This document shows positions 51,314-60,105 of a stretch of 64,000 nucleotides of DNA, one piece after another; position 1 is the stretch's first letter; every line of letters starts with the position of its first letter. The notes beneath the pieces were generated by a model, which was not told the origin of the DNA, made no database searches, and worked only from the letters and a program-made list of their open reading frames with translations. This DNA comes from Granulicella pectinivorans (GTDB taxonomy: Bacteria; Acidobacteriota; Terriglobia; Terriglobales; Acidobacteriaceae), in the NCBI RefSeq assembly GCF_900114625.1, contig NZ_FOZL01000001.1:806001-870000 (forward strand), given 5' to 3'. The position numbers and the translations under genes are program-made.

Positions 51314-51372
51314 TGTGGAACTTCCTATCTGGTGATGCCTTTTTAGAGCTGTTTTGGGTTGCTTGCGAAACG

Positions 51373-51645
51373 CTACTTCGATGATAAATGCTGGGGTTTC
51401 GTTTTGCTTGGGGGAACGGGGTCGAGGCCGCCGGCGGCGAAGGGGTGGCAGCGGGCGATGCGGCGGGCAGCGAGGAGCGATCCGCGGAGGAAGCCGTGGC
51501 GGGAGAGCGCGATGTAGGCGTACTCCGAGCAGGTGGGGAGGAACTTGCACTGGGTGGGGCTGATGGCGTGGATCAGCGGGGAAAACAGGGACTTATAGGT
51601 GCGGAAGGCGAAGCGGAGGAGCGGATTGGGGGCTTCGTCGCTCAT
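51373..51645 (-). CDS. yidD: Membrane protein insertion efficiency factor YidD
   Basis: 90 residues. Family block LIHAISPTQCKFLPTCSEYAYIALSRHGFLRGSLLAARRIARCHPF is complete. Amphipathic, membrane associated. Its start overlaps the rnpA stop (ATGA), and yidC follows after 59 bases. Confidence 0.93.
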   Translation of the reverse strand: MSDEAPNPLLRFAFRTYKSLFSPLIHAISPTQCKFLPTCSEYAYIALSRHGFLRGSLLAARRIARCHPFAAGGLDPVPPSKTKPQHLSSK

Positions 51646-52061
51646 TCCGTGGGGGGTGTTTGCTGGGCGGTCAGCTTCTGGGCTTGATTCTGGACCTGGC
51701 GGAAGACGTGGGCCACCTCGCGCTCCAGGGCGGCGAAATCGAGGTCGATGACGGAGCGGCGGGGGTGCAGGATGACGTCGACCGGGAGGGTGAGGGAGGG
51801 GAGGTTGTGGCGGACCGCCTCGCGCATGCGCCGCTTGATGCGGTTGCGATCGACGGCCTTGCCCATGACCTTGCCAACCGTCAGGCCGACTCTGGGAACG
51901 GACGCGTCCATGGCGCGGATGGCGGTCTCGGGGGAGCGGAAGGCGAAGAAGAAGGCCATCTGCTTCGAGAACTGCTTGCGGCTGGCCTTGTACACGCGCT
52001 GGTAGTCGGCGTGCTTGCGCAGGCGAAAGACGATATACGGTTTGGATTCGGGGGCGGGCAT
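51642..52061 (-). CDS. rnpA: Ribonuclease P protein component
   Basis: 139 residues. The RNR box is seen as GKAVDRNRIKRRMREAVRHNLP, and the opening RLRKHADYQRVYKASRKQF matches RnpA. C-terminal tail somewhat longer than usual. Binds the RNase P RNA. In most bacteria rpmH lies directly upstream; here rpmH is 5.3 kb away. Confidence 0.94.
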   Translation of the reverse strand: MPAPESKPYIVFRLRKHADYQRVYKASRKQFSKQMAFFFAFRSPETAIRAMDASVPRVGLTVGKVMGKAVDRNRIKRRMREAVRHNLPSLTLPVDVILHPRRSVIDLDFAALEREVAHVFRQVQNQAQKLTAQQTPPTE

Positions 52062-52226
52062 GGGGCTGGTTCTAGTTTACCTTCGCTTGATTCCAGGCAT
52101 TTGGAATTGCCTCACATCAACCAGTTGCTCCGAATGCGCGTAAGGCCAAGTGGCGTGAACGGCGTTTATCGGGAGCTATCACCTGAAGTCGCCGAAAACT
52201 CAACTTTCGAGAGATGAGCCCATTTC
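52062..52226. other. Left edge of the accessory block between rnpA and rpmH
   Basis: Short noncoding stretch upstream of rnpA. It must contain the rnpA promoter, since rpmH is far away, but none is obvious. A/T-richer than the core genes. No direct repeats or integrase remains found. Confidence 0.35.
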
Positions 52227-52547
52227 CTATTGCGGTTTACGGGGATACCGCTTCCAGGATTCGTTGACGATCTTGTCTGGTGTCCAGCCCTCTTGCCTCA
52301 AAATCGAGTTCACAAGTTCTACTCTTTCCTTCGGTGCTTTGGCCGCGACTGCCAACTTTACGGACGTGATTGGATGAGGATCGTTGTCGTTGTAGCAGCC
52401 TGCATGAAGAACGCTTTGCAGCATCTTCGGGCCGGTCTTGTACCAGCCGTGAAAGCGGTCAAAGAAGATAACCCCGTCGTTCCCGACACCTATCGTTAGC
52501 GGGCAGGGTTGTTGCATCAATGCCAGCGCAAGGACCGAGATCATCAT
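52227..52547 (-). CDS. Small exported protein, weakly ExbD-like
   Basis: 106 residues with a short hydrophobic N-terminus (MMISVLALALMQQPC). The pattern IGVGNDGVIFF ... SVKLAVAAKAPKERVELVNSILRQEGWTPDKI resembles the periplasmic domain of ExbD/TolR, without the usual N-terminal transmembrane anchor. Similarity is weak; it may be unrelated. Two Cys could form a disulfide. Confidence 0.5.
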   Translation of the reverse strand: MMISVLALALMQQPCPLTIGVGNDGVIFFDRFHGWYKTGPKMLQSVLHAGCYNDNDPHPITSVKLAVAAKAPKERVELVNSILRQEGWTPDKIVNESWKRYPRKPQ

Positions 52548-52734
52548 GGCGAAACAATACCAGAAGTGGAAACAGATTCAATAGAAATGGCGATATCGGA
52601 AAGTACGTGATTAGTCCTCATAAATCGGCTTATTGCCAGCGACCCCCAGACGAAGAAAGTGGTTTTCTTAAGAAACAAGATTTAACCCTGGCACACGCGA
52701 AGAAACGAGTAAAGGATGCTGGAGTGAACCCTTG
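52548..52734. other. A/T-rich spacer in the accessory block
   Basis: No convincing gene. The base composition is visibly lower in G+C than the flanking core genes, which supports a foreign origin for this part. Confidence 0.35.
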
Positions 52735-53544
52735 TCATCGGTCCCTGCCTAACACCGCAGGGGATCTTCCTCGCTTTAGCCAGAAATTGATCATGAGAGA
52801 GTCTTCGTGGTTCTCCACGAAATGACTCCAACCCGCAGGCACATAGAGCAGATCACCCGCACGCTGCGTGATGGAGATCGGTGTAGCCTTTGAGAACTCT
52901 GGGAAGCGCGTCGCATCGGGAGACTTTGCGTTAACCATGCTGACCCCGAAGTCTGGAAGTGCATTCGGTCTCGGATGAATCATGTAGAGATAAGGAAAAT
53001 CGGCTGGGGGATAGAGGAGCCATTCTTTGGCACCGAAGGATGCGAACGAGAAGTTGTCCGTGAGGTCCTTGTGCAGGGCAGTTACCGTTCCCTTCTTACC
53101 CATCCACATACGTGGCTCATTGAAAAAGTGCTCGGGGTAAAACATCGGAAAAGGGACCCCGAGATCGCGCGCTATCTCGACGGGTATCACGGTGCCGGCG
53201 GCATAGGCCGTCCCGGCATCGTTTCCCTGCATGAAGTGTTCCCCAATGAAATTTCTCAGGGACATCTCTTCTTCGCAGCGATTCAGGTAGCTACCTGGAT
53301 CTGCCATATCGCCGAAACGGACGTTCACGGTCTGATCGCCGTAGGCCCCTTGCAGCAGGCCTAAGATCTCTGCTTCAGAGAACTTTGACGGCCCGAGCCG
53401 CAATAGAAAAGGCATAGAGCGCGCTGCATACTCCGTCGAAAACACCTTGTCACTCAGAGAATCAAGCACGTCCAGAACGGCGCGGCGAGGCATCTCGCAG
53501 GTAGCTTCACATATCTGGGGAAACCAAACGACAGGACTGTCCAT
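52735..53544 (-). CDS. JmjC/cupin_8 family Fe(II)/2-oxoglutarate oxygenase
   Basis: 269 residues. Facial-triad residues are visible: H158 and D160 in TALHKDLTDNF and H241 in LLYVPAGWSHFVEN, with WMGKKGTV and WLLYPPADFPYLY between them as in FIH-like cupin_8 proteins. These hydroxylate proteins, peptides or small molecules; the target is unknown. Next gene upstream on the same strand is a PhyH-type oxygenase, 305 bases away. Confidence 0.82.
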   Translation of the reverse strand: MDSPVVWFPQICEATCEMPRRAVLDVLDSLSDKVFSTEYAARSMPFLLRLGPSKFSEAEILGLLQGAYGDQTVNVRFGDMADPGSYLNRCEEEMSLRNFIGEHFMQGNDAGTAYAAGTVIPVEIARDLGVPFPMFYPEHFFNEPRMWMGKKGTVTALHKDLTDNFSFASFGAKEWLLYPPADFPYLYMIHPRPNALPDFGVSMVNAKSPDATRFPEFSKATPISITQRAGDLLYVPAGWSHFVENHEDSLMINFWLKRGRSPAVLGRDR

Positions 53545-53849
53545 CTATCGAACTCCTACACATTTTGAGAATAGACCCTGGATCATAGAGCACGGCGGTG
53601 TCTGACGGTGCAGCATGGCACGCCAGCCGCCACACGATCACTTCCGCAGAATTCCTTCCTTCAGGCGGCTAATAGGTAACGATAAGTCGGCTTGTGTTGA
53701 CTAGTCCCGCCCCTGCTAAATCTCGACTACTGCTGACAGGCCAATGCACTCGCTGACAGCTTCCGGCTTTGGAGCTTTCTGCGTGGACGACTCCGCACTG
53801 GCTTGTGGAGGATGATCCGCGAGGCTTGTACGGAACCGCCGCACCGGTT
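53545..53849. other. Spacer between the two oxygenase genes
   Basis: About 305 bases, no gene recognised. A short minus-strand frame covering 53669-53980 overlaps the PhyH gene end and has no family resemblance. Confidence 0.35.
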
Positions 53850-54878
53850 CTATATCCACTCCGAGTTATGCTCCCAGCGGGTTGGGCGCATGGAGATATA
53901 CTGCACCACGCGTGGGCGGCTGGCGCGGTTTGGGCTGCTGCCGTGGGGCAAGGACTGGTGCCACAGGACAAGGTCGCCACGGCCGGCCGCGATAGGCTTT
54001 GCGGTCAGCGTGCGCAGCGCTTCGGCTCGTGGATCAGCCCCCTTCGGCAGCGAATCCAGCCAGGGGATCAGGCCCTTGTGGAAGCCGGGAACACAGCAGA
54101 ACGCGCCCTGTGCCGCTTCGGTCTCCGCCAGGTAAAGGATGCCCTGAATCTCGAGATGATGCGGCTGCGCCAGGGTGCAATCCCAATGCAGCTTGGGGCC
54201 GGGAAAGAGCCAGCCCGGCCGCTCCGGCGGATTCAACCCGGCCTGGTCCACGGTTGCCCAGAGGTCCTCGCGCCCCCACAACTGCGCGAACGCCTTCACC
54301 ACGCGCGGAGCAAAGCGGTTGGCGACGAGCGCCGGATGGCGCAGCAGGGGCACCCAGATCGTGTGACCCAGGGTCTCGGAGTACCAGCTCTCCGGATCAT
54401 CGCGGCTCATCCCGAGATGTTCGTAGATCGCCATCTCCGCAGTCTCGGCAGCCTCGGTGCTCACCGCGTTTCGCACGATGACATAGCCGTGCTCGTCCCA
54501 TTGGGCAAGCTCGGCCTCGCTCAGACCTTCGACCGCGTCGAGTGCGCCGATCGGCGAACCCACCGCATGGCCGTCGAGGGCACGCCGCAGACGATCCCGC
54601 TCGCTCTCGGCGAAAGCGTCGTCGCGCTGCGCGACGATCCACGCCTCGAATGCTTCAAACGTGGGGCGTTGCATCCTGAGGTAGCGCAGAGCTTCAAGAT
54701 GATTCAGCCCGAGGCCGGCCAGCAGCGTCTTCTGCACGTCCCAGGACACTGCCTCGCTGGACGAATCGCCGTGGAGCGTTCGATCCCAGAAGGTATGCAG
54801 CGCCCCGATGCGAAGCTTCGTCGTGCTCTCTTGCGTTGTGCTCACGTCCGCGGAACCTCCGTCGCCTGTCTTGACCAC
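53850..54878 (-). CDS. Phytanoyl-CoA dioxygenase (PhyH) family protein
   Basis: 342 residues. The double-stranded beta-helix core carries H231 and D233 (LHWDCTL) and H311 (LWHQSLPHGSSPNRASRPR), with an Arg a few residues later for 2-oxoglutarate. The N-terminal ~110 residues (IGALHTFWDRTL...) are an unassigned helical part. PhyH enzymes hydroxylate or halogenate small molecules or lipids; the substrate is unknown. Confidence 0.83.
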   Translation of the reverse strand: MVKTGDGGSADVSTTQESTTKLRIGALHTFWDRTLHGDSSSEAVSWDVQKTLLAGLGLNHLEALRYLRMQRPTFEAFEAWIVAQRDDAFAESERDRLRRALDGHAVGSPIGALDAVEGLSEAELAQWDEHGYVIVRNAVSTEAAETAEMAIYEHLGMSRDDPESWYSETLGHTIWVPLLRHPALVANRFAPRVVKAFAQLWGREDLWATVDQAGLNPPERPGWLFPGPKLHWDCTLAQPHHLEIQGILYLAETEAAQGAFCCVPGFHKGLIPWLDSLPKGADPRAEALRTLTAKPIAAGRGDLVLWHQSLPHGSSPNRASRPRVVQYISMRPTRWEHNSEWI

Positions 54879-54974
54879 GCCATCATTGTGCCAGCCTGGA
54901 GGACCTAGTCAAGCGTATCGGGAAGTTAATTCGGAGGCACAGTCTGTTATGCCAATGGAATTGAGCCTTGAGGA

Positions 54975-56084
54975 CTAGTTCGCGGAAGGCTTTTCGAGGT
55001 GGTCGATCACGAGGATGTCGATCGGGGCCTTCCTGGGGATGAGCTTGAAGCCGAGGGGCTCGATCGCGTGGAAGTACTCGGCGGCGGTGTCGTTTGCGGG
55101 GCCCTGGGTGGAGGCGGTCGCGATCGTCATGGTGAAGTTGACGCGGCCTTTCAGGCCGGTCTCATCGAGGATCTGCCGCTCGGGGAGAAAGCCCATCAGG
55201 AAATCGGCGACGTCGGGCATGGTGAAGTCCATGAACTGCCCGAGGGTTTGTCCGTCATCGATCTGTTTGACGAAGATGTGGGAGTGGCCGTTGGGGTCGT
55301 CGGCTGGGTCGAGCCGAGGGGTCTTGTTCTGGAGCGTGAGCGCGTAAACCGGAACGACCCTCTGGAGGATGTGAGTTCTAAGCTGGAAACGCTCTGCCAG
55401 GAGTTTTCGCAGCATGAGGCGGTACTGCTGCTCGTTGGGTACGCCTTCCGTATCGGGTTCGGCGTCGATATCGAAACGTACGCTCTCGAACCATTCCGGC
55501 GCGCCTTCGATCTGACGGGATTGCAGCGCGTAGGCGAACTTCACCATCTGGAAGACGGTCGAATTTCTTGCGTTGAAGTGACGGGTCCGGAGTGCGAAGC
55601 TTCTCTGTGTCTTACCGGGCTCGCTTGGCCGGATGACAGCGACCTCAAAGGCGGGATCGGCCGAGAGAGCCATGGGAGCGCCGTTGTCGCGCTTCCAGAG
55701 GGTCTCAGGGGTGGCGAGGGTGAAGGTGAGGGGGTAGGAGTGTTTGGCCTGTTGCCAGGTACCCTGCAGGGACTTGCCGTCCGGGCCCAACCTGGCGTGG
55801 AAGGCGATGTCGATGACCGGGGCGGCTGCGTTCAAGTCAGGGGCCAAAAAGGTGATGGTAGAAAGCGGGACGGAGGTCGTCCAGTCGAAGCGATCAAAGA
55901 CGCCGCGGAGAGCGCCATCGCTTGCCTGGGTGATTCGGAGCTGGACGTGCGGGGAGTTGTCGACGGGCAGCGTGGCCTGCCAGGTGCCAAGGATGCCTTG
56001 GGCGTACAGTGCCGGGGCAAGAAGGAGGATGACGGAGAGGCATCCTGTGGCCATCGTTCGAACTTTGCGCATCGTCTTCCTCAC
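54975..56084 (-). CDS. TIGR03435 family exported protein (soil-bacterial)
   Basis: 369 residues. Signal peptide (MATGCLSVILLLAPALYAQG). An N-terminal ~110-residue beta domain (GTWQATLPVDNSPHVQLRI) is followed by the TIGR03435 region FEVAVIRPSEPGK, MVKFAYALQSRQIEGAPEWF, RFDIDAEPDTEG and LMLRKLLAERFQLRTHILQRVVPVYALTL. This family is strongly expanded in Acidobacteria; function unknown, secreted. The added N-terminal domain is common in one subgroup. Confidence 0.87.
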   Translation of the reverse strand: MRKTMRKVRTMATGCLSVILLLAPALYAQGILGTWQATLPVDNSPHVQLRITQASDGALRGVFDRFDWTTSVPLSTITFLAPDLNAAAPVIDIAFHARLGPDGKSLQGTWQQAKHSYPLTFTLATPETLWKRDNGAPMALSADPAFEVAVIRPSEPGKTQRSFALRTRHFNARNSTVFQMVKFAYALQSRQIEGAPEWFESVRFDIDAEPDTEGVPNEQQYRLMLRKLLAERFQLRTHILQRVVPVYALTLQNKTPRLDPADDPNGHSHIFVKQIDDGQTLGQFMDFTMPDVADFLMGFLPERQILDETGLKGRVNFTMTIATASTQGPANDTAAEYFHAIEPLGFKLIPRKAPIDILVIDHLEKPSAN

Positions 56085-56254
56085 GGGATAGACGCGTCAG
56101 CTCAACGTTCCGCTCGGATGGATTGCATGGGTTTCTCTTTGCTGGGTTTGTTTCGTCCGGTGGGTCTTAATCATTCCCGACACACCGAGTCCAGCGTTAA
56201 GTCTATTTTTCCGGAGACTTTGGAACTTTTCAGGGGGAGGGGTGCCGTCTGAGG

Positions 56255-56881
56255 TTAGGGCTCGACCAGAGCCTTCATGGCGAGGGCTTCGGGGGTATTG
56301 AGGTCGGCGAGGCCTTCGGCTACGCCGGCGCGGTCGGCCTGAGTGCGGTTCTGGCTCACCTTCCACTTGCCCTGAAGGGTGCGGATGGGAAGCTCGATAC
56401 CGATGATCCCGCGGGACTGGCCGACGATGTAGTCGGCGGGTGCGTCGGTGATCTTCCAGGGCTTCGGGGAGGTCGCCTCGTGGATGCTCGTGAGGGTTTC
56501 GAGGTGGGTGAGAAGCCAGGACGAATCTTCGATGAACGCGATGGGGGCGTAGGCGTGGACGACCGCGTAGTTCCAGGTGGGAACTGTCCTGGGATCTTCG
56601 TGCTTACTGGGGTACCACGTGGGGCTGATGTAGTGGCGCGGGCCGGCGAAGATGGCGAGGGCGTCGATGTCCGCATGCGTGGCACGGCCCTGCAGGTTGG
56701 CCTTGGAGATGTGACCGCGCAGGGTGCCGTATTCGCCCTCTTCCGCGTGAAGGACCATCGGAAGATGGGTGGCGAAGAGGCCCTTGTCCGTCATGGTGAC
56801 GAGGGTGGCGAGTGGGTGGTGGCGCATGAGGTCGTGGATGACCGGGAGGCGCTTCTCTTCGTTGAAAGGAGGGATGTACAT
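56255..56881 (-). CDS. PaiB-like FMN-binding protein
   Basis: 208 residues. MYIPPFNEE start, HPLATLVTMTDKGLFATHLPMVL, YISPTWYPSKHEDPRTVPTWNYAVVHAYA and the final RTLQGKWKVSQNRTQADRAGVAEGL are the PaiB/FMN-binding split-barrel features. Despite the name, regulation is proven only in a few cases; flavin binding is likely. Two bases after the cupin gene: likely co-transcribed. Confidence 0.9.
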   Translation of the reverse strand: MYIPPFNEEKRLPVIHDLMRHHPLATLVTMTDKGLFATHLPMVLHAEEGEYGTLRGHISKANLQGRATHADIDALAIFAGPRHYISPTWYPSKHEDPRTVPTWNYAVVHAYAPIAFIEDSSWLLTHLETLTSIHEATSPKPWKITDAPADYIVGQSRGIIGIELPIRTLQGKWKVSQNRTQADRAGVAEGLADLNTPEALAMKALVEP

Positions 56882-56883
56882 GG

Positions 56884-57264
56884 CTATCCCAACTGCTCTT
56901 CGATGGAGCGGGTCTGGGAGAGCACGGTGGTGCCGGTGTGCAGCGTGGTGGTGGTCTCGATGAGGGCTATCCAGGTTTCGACGTCGGCGCTGGTGTTGTG
57001 GTGCAGGCCGGCGGGGACGACGAAGAATTCGCCAGGCTGCAGCGTGACGGGGCCGCCATCGGCCTCGGAGCGGCCTATGGTGAGGGCTCCGCGGAGGACG
57101 AGGAACATCTCGTCTTCGTGGTCGTGGGTGTGCCAGGGGAAGACGCCTTCGACGCGCGCGACCTTGATGTACTGATCGTTGACCTGGCCGAGGATGCGTG
57201 GCGACCAGAGCTCAGGCAGAGCGGAGGCGGCAGCTTCGAGCGAGATGGGCTTGGTCTGGATCAT
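56884..57264 (-). CDS. Small cupin-domain protein
   Basis: 126 residues from ATG at 57262-57264 with AGGGGG upstream. Cupin motif 1 is VFPWHTHDHEDEMFLVLRG and motif 2 is LQPGEFFVVPAGLHHNT, giving the His3-Glu metal site. A stand-alone cupin of unknown substrate. Upstream partner of the PaiB-like gene. Confidence 0.85.
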   Translation of the reverse strand: MIQTKPISLEAAASALPELWSPRILGQVNDQYIKVARVEGVFPWHTHDHEDEMFLVLRGALTIGRSEADGGPVTLQPGEFFVVPAGLHHNTSADVETWIALIETTTTLHTGTTVLSQTRSIEEQLG

Positions 57265-57379
57265 GCATCCCCCTGGTTGCAGATGAGGTTCGGCCCGGAG
57301 TGTTCGATGGCGTGTGCCGATCGACAACATCCGGGCCGAAGAAAAAGCTATGTTCCATCGCCAGAGAGGCGAGAGAGAA

Positions 57380-57535
57380 CTAGTCGCGGAAGCCAGCGGA
57401 GACGGCGATCTTGTGACGGCCCTTGGCGCGACGGCGGCTGAGCACGGCGGCTCCGGCCTTGGTCTTCATGCGGGTAAGGAAGCCGTGGGTCTTGGCGCGG
57501 TGGCGGCGGTTGGGCTGAAAGGTACGCTTGGGCAT
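57380..57535 (-). CDS. rpmH: 50S ribosomal protein L34
   Basis: 51 residues, MPKRTFQPNRRHRAKTHGFL at the start and a basic C-terminal RRRAKGRHKIAVSAG, complete L34 (about 44-46 residues plus a short tail). The start is fixed by AGGAG upstream. Located on the opposite strand to dnaA, the classic origin arrangement, but not adjacent to rnpA. Confidence 0.96.
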   Translation of the reverse strand: MPKRTFQPNRRHRAKTHGFLTRMKTKAGAAVLSRRRAKGRHKIAVSAGFRD

Positions 57536-57709
57536 GGAACTGACTCCTGAACCTTATTTCAAAAGGTTGCGTTCTAAAGATGTGCTTGTTCGCCGTAGAA
57601 CCCGGTGGGTCTCAAAGCGCCTGTTTCAAAGCGCACCACGATCCGGGATTGCGATCTGAACGGCAGGAACATCCAAGCCGCTTCGTGTGGCGTACGACAG
57701 CAATTACTG

Positions 57710-57738
57710 AGTATACGCGAGTGGTGGAAAAGTGGCAA
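57710..57738 (-). promoter_or_regulatory. Strong promoter of rpmH
   Basis: On the minus strand TTGCCA (57733-57738) is 17 bases from TATACT (57710-57715). Both boxes are close to consensus. The leader before rpmH would be about 165 bases. Confidence 0.75.
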
Positions 57739-58347
57739 TGAACCTCGCCACACCACGATGGTCCGTCATGCCGGGTGACCAGGGCGACCCTCTTCCGTGA
57801 GAGATCCCGCAGGGAGGCGGTGCAGACGACCTTGCTACCCCTTTCCGAGTCTTCCGTCAAGACTGAAAAAGGCCATTTTCCGGGGTAAAATGGGAGATGT
57901 TTTCGTGACCGGACTGGAAAACTTTTCAACCTCTTGGACAACCATTTCAAACTTCACCAGGAATGGTGCAACTCGCGGTAACCAAAGATTTTCTCGTGAA
58001 AAGGCCGAGAAAAGGGACTAGTTTTCCTGCTAGTATCAAACCCGTTCCGCAAGAAGGCTTCTTCGTTCTTTTTGCATGATTCTGGTTCGTTTTACCTGAC
58101 TTACTCCCCTGCGACCCGTACGTTTGAGCGCGAGGAATTTCCGGCCAAGAAGATGTTCCCCCACTTGCCCTATTGAAGGGCAGGATGAACTTCTTGTTGC
58201 CTTTACCGGCTGTGTGCGTTTCCCCAGGGCACAGGCGGCTTGATTGAATCGCACGAACGTATGAGGCCCATGCCCCGAGGCAGACGATCCCCTTGGGTGC
58301 GTGTGGTTGTGGTGTACGACATCGTTGAAAGAAGGTTCTAAAAAAGT
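57739..58347. other. Noncoding region between rpmH and dnaA
   Basis: About 600 bases upstream of dnaA. No gene is seen. No perfect DnaA box was found here. A GCCCT/AGGGC hairpin lies near 58161-58182, and TAGTAT at 58032-58037 is a possible dnaA minus-10 without a good minus-35. It may contain part of the origin, but the dnaN side is better supported. Confidence 0.45.
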
Positions 58348-59769
58348 ATGTCCTTTGTACCGACAGCAGCGGCTGTATTGAATTCATGGGTCCGTATCCT
58401 GGGCGCGCTCGAAAAGAAGATCAACCGTCAGTCGTTCGAGACGTGGCTGAAACCCACGCGGTTCTCGCACATGACGGGCCGGACGCTGTACGTGCGCATT
58501 CCGTCGGCGGAGTTTGAGAAGGTGGGCGAGAAGTATGCCGACCTGATCCAGGAGGCGATCGACAACCTCCAGTTGGACATTGAAGAAGTGATCTTCCAGA
58601 CGCCGCAGCAGGATCCGGCGGCGGTTCGTCTGCGGGAAGATGGTGGGTTTGCTCCTCTGCCGAGCCACTCGTTGAATGCGCCCCGGTCGGGACGGGCGGC
58701 GGCGGGTAATGGCAGCGCGGCTCCGGAGCAGGCGCGGTTCGACTGGAACACGGCCTCGCAGTTGAATCCGCGGTATCAGTTCGATGCGTTCGTGATTGGA
58801 AGTGGGAACCAGTTCGCCATGGCTGCGTCGCAGGCGGTTGCGGAGAGGCCTTCGAAGGCTTACAACCCGCTATTCCTGTATGGCGGCGTGGGCATGGGCA
58901 AGACGCACCTGATGCATGCGATTGGCCATGACGTGAAGCGCAGGCAACCGCATGCTTCGATCTGCTATGTGAGCGGTGAGAAGTTTACGAACGAGATGAT
59001 CAACTCGGTCCGGTACGACAAGATGACGTCGTTCCGGGACAAGTTCAGGAACGTCGATGTGTTGCTGATCGATGATATTCAGTTTCTCGCCGGCAAGGAG
59101 AGGACGCAGGAAGAGTTCTTCCATACGTTCAATACGCTGCACGAGAGCATGAAGCAGATTGTGATCGCGTCGGATCGGCCTCCGAAAGAATTGGCGGACT
59201 TTGAAGATCGTCTGCGGTCGCGTTTTGAGTGGGGTTTGATCGCGGATATTCAGCCACCGGATCTCGAGACGAAGGTTGCGATTCTGCAGAAGAAGGCAGA
59301 GAGCGAGCAGACGCAGTTGCCCACGGACGTCGCTTTGTTTATTGCGAGCAATGTGCGGACGAACGTGCGTGAACTTGAGGGCGCGCTGGTGCGGCTGATC
59401 GCGTGGTGCTCGATGCATGGCGTGGAGATTACGCTGCCGGTAACGCAGCAGTGCCTGAAGCAGTTCATCGATACGCAGGTAAGAAAGATCACAATCGAGG
59501 CGATTCAGAGGGCCGTAGCTGAACACTTTGGTATGCGGGTTGCTGAGTTGAAGCAGAAGAACAACTCGCGGCAGATCGTGGTGCCGCGGCAGATTGCGAT
59601 GTATCTGGCCAAGCAGATGACCGAGGCCTCGTTGCCGGAGATCGGGCGTCAGTTTGGGGGCAAGCACCATACGACCGTGATGCACTCGATCTCGAAGATC
59701 GATGAGCAGAGACGGAACGATAAGGACTTGAACCGGACGATCAATAAGCTGATGGAGACGCTGAACTAA
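58348..59769 (+). CDS. dnaA: Chromosomal replication initiator DnaA
   Basis: 473 residues. Domain I (ILGALEKKINRQSFETWLKPTRF), a variable linker with Pro/Gly, AAA+ domain with Walker A GGVGMGKTH and Walker B LLIDDIQFLAGKERTQEEFFHTFN, and domain IV with the DnaA signature GGKHHTTVMHSI that reads DnaA boxes. Complete. The next gene downstream is not dnaN; a toxin-antitoxin pair and two small enzymes intervene. Confidence 0.97.
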   Translation: MSFVPTAAAVLNSWVRILGALEKKINRQSFETWLKPTRFSHMTGRTLYVRIPSAEFEKVGEKYADLIQEAIDNLQLDIEEVIFQTPQQDPAAVRLREDGGFAPLPSHSLNAPRSGRAAAGNGSAAPEQARFDWNTASQLNPRYQFDAFVIGSGNQFAMAASQAVAERPSKAYNPLFLYGGVGMGKTHLMHAIGHDVKRRQPHASICYVSGEKFTNEMINSVRYDKMTSFRDKFRNVDVLLIDDIQFLAGKERTQEEFFHTFNTLHESMKQIVIASDRPPKELADFEDRLRSRFEWGLIADIQPPDLETKVAILQKKAESEQTQLPTDVALFIASNVRTNVRELEGALVRLIAWCSMHGVEITLPVTQQCLKQFIDTQVRKITIEAIQRAVAEHFGMRVAELKQKNNSRQIVVPRQIAMYLAKQMTEASLPEIGRQFGGKHHTTVMHSISKIDEQRRNDKDLNRTINKLMETLN

Positions 59770-59865
59770 AGGCAGGGAACAGGGAGTAGGGATCAGGTCC
59801 GCTTTCGGCGGGCCTTTTTCTTGTTTGGGAGTAAACTAAGTGGAGTGAACTAAGGTGGAGGACCG

Positions 59866-60105
59866 ATGCGGACAATCAACATCCACGAAGCAAAGACTCA
59901 CCTCTCCAAACTGGTTGAAGAAGCCTTCGAAGGTGAATCGTTCATTATTGCCAAAGCCGGAAAACCAATGGTAAAGGTCACAGCACTCGACTCCCCGAAG
60001 AAGGCAAGCCGCCTCGGGTTCATGGATGGCCAGTGCTCGACTCCCGCCGACTTCGACACCATGGGCCAGGAGGAGATCATCGCTCTGTTTGAGGGGAACG
60101 GGTGA
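59866..60105 (+). CDS. Antitoxin of the Phd/YefM family
   Basis: 79 residues. MRTINIHEAKTHLSKLVEEAFEGESFIIAKAGKPMVKV is the typical Phd/YefM fold; the acidic C-terminus (FDTMGQEEIIALFEGNG) would wrap the toxin. GGAGGACCG lies upstream. The stop overlaps the GTG start of the toxin (GTGA). Usually represses its own promoter with the toxin. Confidence 0.88.
   Translation: MRTINIHEAKTHLSKLVEEAFEGESFIIAKAGKPMVKVTALDSPKKASRLGFMDGQCSTPADFDTMGQEEIIALFEGNG

Noticed and set aside
52520..52825. 101-residue plus-strand frame in the accessory block
   Set aside because: No family resemblance; overlaps the starts and ends of two better-supported minus-strand genes.
53769..54908. 379-residue plus-strand frame opposite the PhyH gene
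   Set aside because: Antisense to a gene with an intact HxD...H site; no ribosome-binding site or family resemblance.
56613..56624. Fifth parS site (ACCACGTGG)
   Set aside because: Only the CCACGTGG core is shared; the TGTT/AACA flanks are missing and it lies inside the PaiB-like coding region.
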